Position numbers and translations under genes: made by a program. 64,000 bases of DNA from Setoptus koraiensis (Eukaryota; Arthropoda). The notes beneath the pieces are model-generated. The model had not been told where the DNA came from and did not search any database. It worked only from the letters and a program-made list of their open reading frames with translations. The stretch spans positions 9,486,001 through 9,550,000 of the forward strand of contig CM106585.1 of assembly GCA_048013815.1 (NCBI GenBank), written 5' to 3'. How positions within the stretch are numbered: the stretch's first letter is position 1; every line of letters starts with the position of its first letter. Of the stretch, positions 1 to 10,824 are shown in pieces.

Positions 1-219
1 ATGGTAGACATCAAATAGTTCATCAGTGGTTTTCTCGGCCCTACCAAAATTTTGCAATAACTGGAAAAATTACAAAGTTTACAGGAATTATTAGTTAAAC
101 GAAGAACAGACAAAACTTCAAGTACATCAAAAGTTATAGGATAAACTTACTCTTGCTCTAGCTCTCCTAGTTTTTTTGCTTACTAAAGAGGTGAAATTCA
201 TCGACTTCAGGTCCGCCAT
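1..219 (-). CDS. Amph: amphiphysin/BIN1-type N-BAR protein, first two exons (runs off left edge)
   Basis: Membrane-curving N-BAR protein acting in endocytosis or T-tubule formation. Exon 1 is 219 to 151 (23 codons, reading MADLKSMNFTSLVSKKTRRA at its start) and ends at a GTAAGT donor. A 90-base intron (150 to 61) ends in TTTTTCCAG, and exon 2 (60 to 1) continues LLQNFGRAEKTTDELFDVYH in phase 0. This matches the amphipathic helix and first BAR helix of amphiphysin/BIN1, where the family reads roughly KxxQKRTSRAxEKxLQKLGKADETKDEQF. Only 43 residues are in the window, so SH3 and clathrin-binding parts cannot be checked. The gene was found from splice signals and is too fragmented to appear as a long open frame. 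The family call rests on one short but characteristic stretch. Confidence 0.78.
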
Positions 220-960
220 ATTATTGGTTATCCGATATAAAGTAAATAATTATTGTAACCGATTTATAAATTAAATTACATCGCTCCTAGTATCAATGGC
301 AACCACTGTCGAAGATATTCGACAATACCTCGTTAAACAGAATTATCTAATTTTTATCTGTGGAGAGGTTGATAGTTTTTCCCTACATGTGATAAGTAAA
401 TAACATCTACTCGACGGTATCCCTGGCGAAATGGACGCTTCTAAATGTTTGAGCTGGAGCTTTATGATTGGACAAAAACGATCCAAACTATAGAATCAGC
501 AGTGTATGATGAATTACTCTTCGAAAAGATTGCAGATTGATTGTTAACGAACTGATAGTTTCAGAAATAGATCCTGATGACATGACAGGAATATTGGCTC
601 CGTTTGTCCTTTAAGAATTTTCTCACCTAGAGTCTGGCTTGATTAGTCAGTATAATCGAAGGATGTCGTTGGTTGTTATAGATTAATCAAGGATGTAGAG
701 TTTAATATATAAATAGTATGCCACATTACATCTACCAGATAACACTACCAATAACAAGCTTTTCAATCAGGTCAACATGAGTAATAAAAATCAATCAGAA
801 TGTAAAAAGGTTGCGCATGCTCTCATCATCCAATTTACGTGGGTGTTTTGAATTTCTTTCATTATCTTTATCAACATTTACAGTACAATTAATTTAATTG
901 TCTCATGATTTTCAATTCAAATACAATCTCTCTTCATAGAAAATCAATAATTTATATAAG
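220..960. other. intergenic, no gene seen
   Basis: AT-rich spacer between the start of the N-BAR gene and the 3' end of the phosphatase gene, both on the minus strand. It should hold the N-BAR promoter. I see no open frame, RNA gene or clear repeat. Confidence 0.6.
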
Positions 961-2390
961 TCATACCATGTGAATGTGGGTTTTAGGTCTTGATGGTTTC
1001 ATCACAAATGCTAAGGCTGTACCTATCAGGCAACCACTCATAACGTCAAGAGGATGATGGTGATAGTCGGATATCCTAGTAAAGGCAATGTAGGCTCCAA
1101 GTGAAAAGCATCCGAGTTGTACCAGAGTTATCACCAATCTATCAAAGTATTCTTTCAAACGATTCCTCTCTGAGGCCTTGAGAATGAACGGTGTTATATC
1201 ATTGAGATAAATTATCAGGTACACCATGGAGTAAAACATTGTCGATGAGTGACCTGGTATTGATATAAAATTGAAAAAAAAAATGTCAGTAATACTTTAA
1301 GAAATCAAGGTTTGTTCTAGCGAGTATACTCTAGATTTTCTATACCTGAAGGCCACGATGTTATTATATAACTAAGATCTCTTGGTTTCAAATCCGGATT
1401 AGTACAGTTGAAATCTGTGACATAAGTATGACGGAGTGAAGTGTCTGAGCAATCTATGTTTGGTTGACACCTATGCTTGAAATGGGGTCTCAATCTACCA
1501 CAGGCAATCTTTCCTAAACCAGTTACAAACATCGTACTGAATAAGCCAAACAAGAAAACTTGTATCTCACTATTACTACCTCTTTTGAAATCCTGACATT
1601 TCACAGAATTAGACGCTGAGATCCTTGGTCTGTTCTGATGCTCATTGAGGTCAGCACAATCGTTATTAGTATTCTCACAATTGATTACACGAACATCTTC
1701 TGTGTGATCATGTTTGCTCGCATTTTGATCTTCCTGATTAATTGAATCAGTTCTATTGATATTAATTCTTTGCGTCAGATAATTTGCTTCATCACCTGTT
1801 TCATTAAGCAACGGGTGGTTTCCATTTGAGTCTGAACTCGAAAGTAGCGGGTGCTCGCTTGGGTGTTCATCGTTGATACATCGTCTGTTGTTTGTGGACG
1901 TTTTGAGTTGATAGTGTTTGAGATAAGGCTCAACCAATCGTTTATCACAATAATATATTAACAAGCTCGGCATAACAAGACAACAAAATAAAAGTAAACC
2001 TGAACTAATTGTGTCTTTGTTATATGGATAATTGATGGTGGGATCATTGCAAAAGAAACCTCTTCTTATGATGGGCATCCAATCTAAGTTGGCGGCAGCG
2101 CCGAAGTAAAACATCAATATTAGGACACATGTATTCTTGGATGGCAGAAACCTTTTGCAGTATTGCAGTCTATCAAGAGATGAAAGATTTAATTTGTTCT
2201 TGGCATTCAATAAAAAACCATTTATTTCCCCATTGAATCTGGTTATTCTTTTTACCGGCATGGTGGAACTTTCTAATACAGTCAATTCATGGTCCCCGTT
2301 CAGAGAGCAGCTTGTTTTGTTTATGTTGCTTGATGTCTCTACATTTGCCTCCATCAAAATCGATTGTAAGAGCAGTGCGATCAATTGCAT
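961..2390 (-). CDS. lipid phosphate phosphatase (PAP2 superfamily, wunen/PLPP type)
   Basis: Integral membrane ectophosphatase that dephosphorylates phosphatidate, lysophosphatidate and related lipids. Two exons, 2390-1346 and 1253-961, flank a 92-base GT-AG intron and give 445 residues. Catalytic motif C1 is KIACGRLRP. C2 (SWPSGHSS) is split by the intron and restored on splicing. C3 is TRISDYHHHPLDV, with Arg, His and Asp kept. RGFFCNDPTINYPYNKDTIS is the typical wunen/PLPP loop after the first membrane segment. A hydrophilic stretch of about 100 residues (near 175-275), rich in Asn, Asp and His, lies before the third membrane segment; family members usually have a much shorter loop there. 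The start is the first ATG, at 2390; a second in-frame ATG follows 13 codons later. The predicted C-terminus is short. Confidence 0.9.
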
Positions 2391-4123
2391 CAATAATCTA
2401 TCCTGGAATGATTGGTGTAATTCTTGGACTTCTATGCTGCAAACATTTAAAAATATCTCATGTGAATGTTGTACATCTGGAATATCACTTACTTTAGATC
2501 ATAAGTACACTGTCCGGTCAACCATCGTGGGTTGATTCTATATCCAACAAGCTCGAGTGTTTATTAGTTAGTCTGTACATCAATCGATATGACGTATTCA
2601 CGGTTCATAAACGTAATACATGGTGATAAAAGGTTGCTAAATGGCTTGTATTAAAGTGGTGAAACTAGATATATCGTAGCATAAACAGTAGAAAATGCGT
2701 CGCTTGGTTGAGACACCTTTTATCTATGAGAGTTTCACTATCGCAGCACAATCTGTTGTTGTCGTGGGAGCTTCAGTTTGTTGCGACTCATAGCTGAAAA
2801 GCACAATGTTATACAACAGCTGACTAACATGATAAAGAAGTGCACATGTTACTCACAGCGCAAATCTACACCGGTGCATGAACACTATAAAAAGAAACAA
2901 TTTCGGAAGGATCTATTGCAATTCGCCAAGACTGGTATAAACAGAAAATATGAACTGACAAGCTGGCCACCTTGGTTAGTATCTCGGTTATACTACTAAT
3001 CTTTAAATGGATGTGTGAATTCCCGTCATAAAGTCTTCGAAGATGAAGGTTCGCAGAGCTTTTCAGTATCGACACGAGGGTTCAGGTTGCCTCAAGACAG
3101 TATCACTATCAAAACTAAGTTGATCTGCCATAGCTCTTTTTATGTTATGGCAGAAGTGCTATATTGTTGCGATTCATCTTCTATCAAGCGAAACAATGAA
3201 ATCAGGTGGCTTGCTTAGTTTCTTTGTGTAAGTCCTAATCGAAGACTTTTTGTAGCGTCAAGCAGGATAACAATTAGGTTGGATATTCTGGCCGCAGCAA
3301 TAACCGCGACCCTTTGCGTGAGCGGCACCCTCTATTATTCTGGGCAAATCAAGCAATTGTATGTTGCACAATATTTTGCCAGTTTCAACGAACCGAGATG
3401 ATATTCCGTTTTTTTATTCTTTCGCGTCGTCTCCATCTCATTCTCGATCTCGACCATTTTCTCTAGGATGCCCATGATGAAGCTAATATTGTTGTCGCGA
3501 TCTCTACTGCAGTCACTACTATTAATGAAATGTGGCTTGTAATCGTGAACACCTATGTAATTGTCACCAGAATGTTTCGTTTATATCATCAAGTTCGTTT
3601 CATTATCGTTGTTTGTTCTCAGATGAATTCTCTCTACAAAAATCATCTGCCTCCTCATTGTTCTTTCATAAGTAGATCGGAAGCCGGAATGGTGTCTGCG
3701 CCCTCTATTAATGGCTCAAACGTTGTAGAAATAACTTACCAACCCGATATAACAATCACGAGTCAAGCGATAGCGGGTCCATTACAACATGTTACAATAT
3801 AAACATTTATTTTATGCAAACAAATATACGCCCATCTCATTTTCTCTCAGCATCGTTTAGAACTGTGCTAACTTAACAGAACATCTTGTGCTGTGGGATT
3901 TTCTAAATGTAAATAGATTCATTGCAGATGCATGATGTTATCATTATACATTTACATCTGTTGGAATATCAATCTAGAGAACCTCTGAGATAGCTGCAAC
4001 ATTTACTGATAGGTCACGCATCATCTTAATTTTATCAAAACAAATATCCAGGCCGATGACAATATATTGGCGTGAGAGAATAAATTCATCATCATTTCAG
4101 TTCGGAACAACATCCAAAAGAAA
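2391..4123. other. intergenic, no supported gene
   Basis: Spacer of 1.7 kb between the divergent phosphatase and muniscin genes. Open frames of 60-90 codons occur (for example 2778-2999 and 3530-3802 on plus) but show no family motif, and their composition resembles random AT-rich DNA. A good splice acceptor (ATCATTTCAG) ends at 4100, just upstream of the muniscin ATG, and the frame stays open between them. Confidence 0.5.
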
Positions 4124-5722
4124 ATGAGCAGCTCAAGCTCAGATTCCGACACCGAAGACTATGAGCCCATTCGTCGCATTAGGATTAACATCAAACCTAA
4201 ATCCAGTATAGATAACTCTAGATCAGCTGCAGCTACCATTCAAGAGCTCAAAGCCTCTGTAGAGTCATGGCGTCCATTAGGTCCCATACCCCATCCTTCA
4301 TTGTCGAGGAGACAGTCCTCTATGTCTTCTGTATCGTCCATGTCAATGTACGGGCTACACTCGAGTCCGAGTTGTTCAAGTCTAGTCAATGAATTTAGTA
4401 ACAGATCGGCATTCCCTAACATCATGTCACCATCTCGCACCTCATCTCCATTAACCATTATCAATCATGGTGATACAATTCCGATAGCCGTGGCCATACA
4501 AGAATCGATTGAACTATTAATAAAAGGTACAATTAGACATGAAAAGAAGATCAGAACAAATAAAGAACAAAATACTAGCGATGGGTACTCATTGGTACTA
4601 CAAAGCGCTAAATCACCAATGCATGGAGATTCAACGGTAATAAACAAGAATACTTCTACATGTAACAGTAACTGTATTCCAATCAATGACACTCAAGGCT
4701 CCTATGCCAACATCGAAAATCACGAGGAATACGATCCAGATTTTGTACCTGAATTCACAGAAAGGTCTATGGGAAACTTGAAACTCGCTTTTCCCAACGC
4801 TTTTGCCAAGGGATCTTATGGCAAGCCCGCACTACCTCTGAGGTTTTGTTTGAACTCAACTGAAAATATAACAAAATATTATGCAAGTCGACTGATACAT
4901 CATGAGACTTCTCAATCTAAGGTCAATCAGATCAATTCAACCTCTAGAGTTTTCGAACTTGATATGGATCTCCTCATGGCACATTTAAAGAAAATGAGCG
5001 AACAATCTCCTAATTCGAGTTATTACAATGTAGACGTGCTAAGATATAGGATTGCCCCGATCACTTCGATAAGTTGCTGCCCTATTCAAGTGTGTGCATA
5101 TTGGAGATTTGAACAGGAAATTATAAAGTTACGTATTGATCTAAAACACTCTGATGACAGTGGCATACCTCTCGATCGACTCCGAGAGATCGCCGTCTCT
5201 GTAAACTTAAATGGTTTACTATCCAGTACTAAACATTCAAATAGTGATAACAATTCTCCGCTCAAATGTAAGAATAGTAATACCGATGATACTAGGTATA
5301 TGAACGAAAGAAAATCTACAGATGAAGATAGCACTTTTTCCTCCATCGAACAATCTAACAATAAATTCGCGAGACCGAATCCACTAACGAATCTTAAGTT
5401 AGGAGAGGATATTATAACTAAACCTCAAGCTCATTGGAATAATTGTATTAACCAATTGACTTGGAAGTTTGACTCATTAGATTGTTACCAGAATACGGAG
5501 GGTTTCGGTTCATTATTTGCCAAATTTTCTCACAAGTGCATCAAAAGTCAGGGTATTCCCTCGAAGAATTCAGTGCCATATCCCGGTCCTATTGATGTCA
5601 AATTCTTAGTTGCAGATTCTACTCTTTCTAAAGTTGGTTTCAGTGTCGATTCCGCAGGTTACAAAATGACACTATTAAAACGGGAAATAAGATCAGGTAA
5701 GATTATTGCTACACTAGAATAA
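4124..5722 (+). CDS. Fcho: FCHO-type muniscin (AP-2 activator region plus mu-homology domain, no F-BAR seen)
   Basis: FCHO proteins nucleate clathrin-coated pits by binding AP-2 and cargo. The 532 residues begin in the acidic serine tract of FCHO (SSSSSDSDTEDYEP, then an IKPK segment). TIQELKASVESW matches the conserved ASLDELK segment, and the mu-homology domain opens near residue 117 with TIPIAVAIQESIELLIKG. SEQSPNSSYYNVDVLRYRI and the C-terminal VKFLVADSTLSKVGFSVDSA also match FCHO1/2. A low-complexity insert interrupts the mu-homology domain near 360-420. The F-BAR domain of about 270 residues that normally starts these proteins is not found upstream. The acceptor ending at 4100 leaves the frame open in front of the ATG, so a remote upstream exon remains possible. 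Single exon; an AATAAA lies at 5877. Confidence 0.85.
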   Translation: MSSSSSDSDTEDYEPIRRIRINIKPKSSIDNSRSAAATIQELKASVESWRPLGPIPHPSLSRRQSSMSSVSSMSMYGLHSSPSCSSLVNEFSNRSAFPNIMSPSRTSSPLTIINHGDTIPIAVAIQESIELLIKGTIRHEKKIRTNKEQNTSDGYSLVLQSAKSPMHGDSTVINKNTSTCNSNCIPINDTQGSYANIENHEEYDPDFVPEFTERSMGNLKLAFPNAFAKGSYGKPALPLRFCLNSTENITKYYASRLIHHETSQSKVNQINSTSRVFELDMDLLMAHLKKMSEQSPNSSYYNVDVLRYRIAPITSISCCPIQVCAYWRFEQEIIKLRIDLKHSDDSGIPLDRLREIAVSVNLNGLLSSTKHSNSDNNSPLKCKNSNTDDTRYMNERKSTDEDSTFSSIEQSNNKFARPNPLTNLKLGEDIITKPQAHWNNCINQLTWKFDSLDCYQNTEGFGSLFAKFSHKCIKSQGIPSKNSVPYPGPIDVKFLVADSTLSKVGFSVDSAGYKMTLLKREIRSGKIIATLE

Positions 5723-6911
5723 GTGAACAGTCAGATTCTATTGATCCATCATTGACTCTTTGAGTGAATTCACTCATGACAATAGACTGTTGCTTGTTTC
5801 TCCCTGAAACTATTAGGACGGTATCGATGCGAGCCATTTGTGATTGTATAGTAAGTGTGAACTTAGCAAGACTTTCAATAAAAAAAAACTATTACATTAG
5901 TAGGTGTCTTAACTGATACACACAAGACTGATATTTTTAAGATTGGCTATTTCATTTTATTAATTAAAATAAAAATTAGAGATTAGTGGTTGCAAAGTTA
6001 AATGTCAACTCTCCAGATGTTGACGCCAATGTTAGGATCATAATTTAAGTTACATGATGAATAAATTGGGTAGTTAGGTTACATAGTCATACTTAGTAGT
6101 TGTTAAGTTACAAAAATATTGTTATGTCTATATTATATACATAAATAAATTTGATTGGCCAAAATTAAGATCATAGAACTATTTTTAGCGCGTTGAGCCG
6201 AATCTTCAAAGGAAATATCCAAAGGATATCGTTCGCAAGCTTTGTATCTAATTTTAATTTAATGCTACACATGAGCAACGAAATAACAAAAATCTCGGTC
6301 TAAATTCTTACAAACTCAATTTAGATCTTGTGACACACAAACCATGATCGGGCGAATCATAACTGCGAGTCTATAAGCTGAAACTAATGGAAACATTATA
6401 GATCTCGATCTAGTTCTTATCCGATTTTCCACACACTCAATCCAATCTCCGATACGACGAATCGAGTTTCCAAAAAATACTGCTAGCACCTTTGTTCAAC
6501 GGTAACCACAGCTGTGACAAATCCAGCCTGGCGCTTACAGTAAAACTATCTTGATTTCGACTATCCTGATAAGAAGCCCATTGGAGGTTCCGTCATCAGT
6601 TTGAATGTCCTTGTTTCATTACCACTCACTGAGCTAGGCAATTCGCTTTGTTATCACAAAGGGATCGCCACATGGGCAGAATTGCCAAGAGGGGTTTTTC
6701 ATTATGCTTTATTCTTTACATAAGCACAGGTAGAAACATTCTGCTGATTTTCATTCTGAATTGATGTTAGAATCGAAATATACTTTTAAAGTCTGTGATG
6801 TTCGACTGAGCACAGCGCATATATTTTTCGAAGTATATTATCAACAATTATTCCAAACTGCTAGCGAATCGATTGATTAGTGTATTTCCGAGTAAAACAA
6901 GTTATTCGACC
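5723..6911. other. intergenic with polyadenylation signal and one copy of a dispersed repeat
   Basis: AATAAA at 5877-5882 probably ends the muniscin transcript. Positions about 6132-6235 share a degenerate direct repeat with about 10699-10797. The rest should include the promoter of the PAN-domain gene. No open frame of note. Confidence 0.55.
6132..6235 (+). repeat. dispersed direct repeat, copy A
   Basis: Roughly 100 bases, sharing TTTGATTGGCCAAAATT, then GAACTATTTTTAGC and CCAAAGGATAT, in the same order and orientation with copy B at 10699-10797. Divergence and small indels suggest an old duplication. The two copies bracket the PAN-domain gene. No coding content. Confidence 0.75.
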
Positions 6912-9900
6912 ATGACTTGCAAAGTTTTGATACCAGTTATTCTATTCTTGGCCGTAATTTCGACTGTTTCATCGCAGGTCCCTCAAATGCCCTCATTGAT
7001 TAAGAAAATCGGGGCCAAGGGGTCTTATCACATGATGTCGGAAGTTGAAGTAATCAAATCAGACGGAACACAAGTACGTCCAATAAACTAAGTCAAATTA
7101 TTAATAACGTCCCATCAACCTAGCTAATTATCCAGTTAACCTCGTATACACTGGACAAGTATGTGCGGCGAAATCACACAATGTTAGTCGAATCATTTTT
7201 TTTGTTTGTTGTTGTTTCTGTTTCGTCTTTTAGAGGTTCGTCATCGAGGAATGGATTTCCTTGTCGGAAGGCCGAACTAGACTCGACACCACGGAATCGG
7301 GTGAGAGAGTGACCTACTTGACAAACGGAGAGACTGGCGAAAGGTTTATGTATCAAGATTACTCATGCACTCTTTTGGAAAAGGATGTGCCACACTTTTT
7401 TCTGAAAAATTTCAAAATTGAAAATAATGACAAATTCGGGAAGGACGCCAATATTTTCGGTGTTGGTGTAACATGGATGATGGCCAAAGCAGCGAACTAT
7501 CTCAAGGCGCGCCCTTTGCCCTCGTCAACTAGGCCCCAATTGTTCAATTACGATATGTATGGTATACAATACTACGTCGATCCGGATTTAAATGGAGAAA
7601 GTGGTAACGATTCGGACTATGGTTTGAATTTGTATTTTGAGCCGAGTGATGGTGCCAAACCCGACTCGGAGCGAGAATTACAACTAATAGAATGGGTGAG
7701 GAAGGGCAACGAGCCGTATGTGAGGGCGAGGATAATTTTCTTCAAAGGACGAATAGAGGATGACCTCGCGGACTTGTTTGATTTGCCTGAGGGTTACGGC
7801 TGTAAGCGAGCGGCCGAATATTCGCACCCCCTAGAGAAGAGATTTGCATTCAAACCCATCAACCTGGTAACACCGCAACAAATGACAGTTGATGTGGCCC
7901 TTTTATTGCCTAATGCAACCGATACAACCGTCTGGAAAACTCAAATTGCCACTGTAAAGTTAATAACAGGCCAAATGAACGGAATAAATCGTTACGTAAT
8001 AGTTGAAAGTCAACAAAAATCGCCCAAGAATGCCAAAATTAAACGAATGAAAAACATCTACGATGCGTCTAATGATTACCACAATATATTGTACAGCATA
8101 GACAAAGAAACTGGCGAGTGTAAAATAGAGAAAGTTCACGATAAAATCGGGTCCGTGATCAAGTTTCAAGACAATGTTGTCAACGAAGGCGGTGAGCAAC
8201 CAGCAAAGTCACCCGTGCAAATCCAATTGAACATAGAGAATCTGAATACTCTGTTTGCGGATAACGATGAATATCATCTAATCAAAACAATGGATCACTT
8301 CACCGGCGAACTGCATATGTTAGTGCACGAGCGATCTGTCGAGAGTTTCCAGGCTGGCTCACTAAAGGGATCGGCCTCGATTGTGAGGAAGAGCATCGTA
8401 TCCTCAGTGTTGAATCGCAACGGAAACGGGATGCAGCAAACAACAGTGACCGTGTATGTCTATGAGGCCACTACAAGCGACGAGAAAAGGAGACGTCTCA
8501 TGGCTAAAATAACCATGAAATTATATGGTCACACTGATATCACGAAGCAGTATCTACACAAACAGTTGGATATTAGTGATTGCATCGATGAACAAAAGAA
8601 GGAATACGCCGTGATCAAATATCCATTAGAGACGCCTGACACTAAATTACTGGCCTCCTCATTAGACAATATCTATTTTCAATTTATTAAGACAATGACG
8701 GTGGCGGCAGGGATGGAGCCAACACAGTTGTGCAAAGTTGATATAACGTTTGACAACTACAACATGTTTGTTCATATGTTGGTGGTGGATGGGCCACCAA
8801 AACATATGCGATACAAAGAACTGGAAGGTCAAGCTCTAGATAAAAAATCCACTTCGGGCCTCATGATAGAGGAGATACAATCAACAAGTGAAAATTGTGC
8901 GCAAGCTTGCGAATTTTATTCCTGCCTGGCATTTTCTTATTGTACAAACAGTCGTTGTACTCTCTATATCAGGGATACAAAATCAAGCAGCGATGCAGGA
9001 AATACGTTGAAAGAGTCAATTGCGAGTCAAGACGGATGTTCCGTCTACGAAGACGATCTGGGGCATGTGAATCACGATATGAGTCCGTACAAAATTATCG
9101 ATAGAATACACCGATTACTCACAACAACCGAAGATACTGCGAATAATCAAAATGGCGACACGATTGACGGAGCGGATGGGGCCCAGGTTGAGCCTGCTAA
9201 GGTCAGCACCATGGCGGATTATTTGACGCTGCGTGTCAAATTGTATGGCAAAAGAGTGGCCTATTTGACGCCCATCTCCGTGCATAGTGATCTGATTGAC
9301 GAAGATGGTTTGTTTGTGGAGAGAAAATTCGATTCGGGCCGACAACAATCCCCTCTGGATGGTCAGCAACTTGCCGATAAACTAGTCCAAGCTCAATATA
9401 TCATCGAAAAAGAGGGGCGCAGATTTGACGTACCATCAAAAGATTTCGCCTACTCTATTATGGATCATTTGAGCTCTCAAGATTGTGCAACATTTTGCCA
9501 GGATACCGACTGTAAATCGTTCAGTTACTGCGAGGAAGAAATGGAGTGCGTGATTACAAAAATGAATAGAGCCACCATTATAAAATCCAACACAGTTGAA
9601 AATGCCCATTGCAAAATATTCATTCGAGATTACCTAAGCAAATTTGAACTATTCACCGATGTGCCACAGCCGAAAAAAGATGCACAAAGTGTTAAAGTCA
9701 AAAATGCCAGAGAATGTGCAAGTGTTTGCATGGAATCCACGAAAAAGGACTGTTTATCGTTTGATTATTGTTCGAATGGAGGCCAGTGTTTCCTGTATAG
9801 CCAACATGGCAGAACATCCATGATGAAAATGAACGGCTTGGATGTTCAAAGCCAGTATCGACATGGCGAGTCTTGCGATCACTACTCTAGTAAGTTGAGC

Positions 9901-10552
9901 ATTCACATATATGTCTGATGATGATTACAATGAAAAAAGTAATAAGATCTGCCTGACCAGTAACCTTTTGTTTCTCTCAACTGCAGGAAGTTATTTGGCC
10001 GACTTCGACAAATACTTGGGAGCCCAACTGGAAATACCCCAAGATGCCGTCGCATTGGTGAAAACGGACGTAGACCAGCCGTCTGAGTCTTCGGAAACCT
10101 CTACCGAATTAATATACACTGGAATCGATACCGAAACATGTGCGAAATTTTGCGTAGAAAACGACAATTGTTCGGGTTTCACGGCCTGTTTTGATCCACA
10201 ATCTTCTATTAAATTGGAGTGTAGTCTTGCTCAGGTCCAATTGAAGAAAAGCTACGTCAAGAGGACAAGAGAACAGAATTGCAACACCTTCTTGTTGTCC
10301 CCTAAATCGCAATTTTACACACTGACCAGACAAGTGTTGCCCAGTGATCCGGGCGAGGCTAAAAATGATGTGAAAGAATCTGAGGAGGCCTTGACACTCA
10401 CCGAACAAACACGCGAGTTTTCCGATTATTCCGTCGGTTGGATGAGTATCTTCGTTTTGCTCCTCGTTGGGGCAGCTGTTGGTAGTGCTTCAAGTTGGTC
10501 CTACAAGAACAAGGAGAGACTGCAAGAGATTGTGCAAACCATGAGAAGATGA
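6912..10552 (+). CDS. large type I membrane protein with four PAN/Apple-like modules
   Basis: Predicted cell-surface protein of about 1127 residues; function unknown. Exons 6912-7073, 7234-9889 and 9987-10552 have good GT-AG sites and matching phases. The ATG at 6912 starts a clean signal peptide (MTCKVLIPVILFLAVISTVS); an upstream in-frame ATG at 6873 would place extra polar residues before it. The first 590 residues hold a repeated globular unit I do not recognise with certainty; a LolA-like fold, seen with Apple domains in some invertebrate proteins, is a guess. Four cysteine modules of the form C-x3-C-x(4-8)-C-xx-F-x-(Y/A)C lie near residues 600-665, 795-860, 878-935 and 985-1035. One membrane segment (about 1089-1110) precedes a short basic tail. 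The region from 7000 to 10500 is less AT-rich than its flanks. Confidence 0.8.
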
Positions 10553-10698
10553 GTAGCGTTCGCTATTTATTAAATTTGGTGAATTCAATTCCCTTCATCT
10601 ATCTATAGAGACCCTCTGTATATAATTTCAGTTGTAAATCAATTGAGTAGCAGCGTTTATCAGTTGAAGATCACAGATGGTTGTTTGCTATGTTTACA

Positions 10699-10797
10699 CT
10701 ATATACATAAATTTGATTGGCCAAAATTTAGATCAAAGAACTATTTTTAGCACGTCGAGTCGAGTCAGCGAATCACCAAAGGATATAACGTCGTTTA
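10699..10797 (+). repeat. dispersed direct repeat, copy B
   Basis: Partner of the repeat at 6132-6235, lying between the 3' ends of the convergent PAN-domain gene and ERCC8. Shared blocks are TTTGATTGGCCAAAATT, GAACTATTTTTAGC and CCAAAGGATAT. Confidence 0.75.
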
Positions 10798-10824
10798 GAA
10801 GTCATCTAAGTGTATTGTGAAACA

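Noticed and set aside
2137-2535. 132-codon plus-strand frame
   Set aside because: It is antisense to the well-supported phosphatase exon and has no family resemblance.
3530-3802. 90-codon plus-strand frame upstream of the muniscin gene
   Set aside because: Considered as a missing F-BAR exon, but it has none of the F-BAR helices or motifs and no suitable donor in phase.
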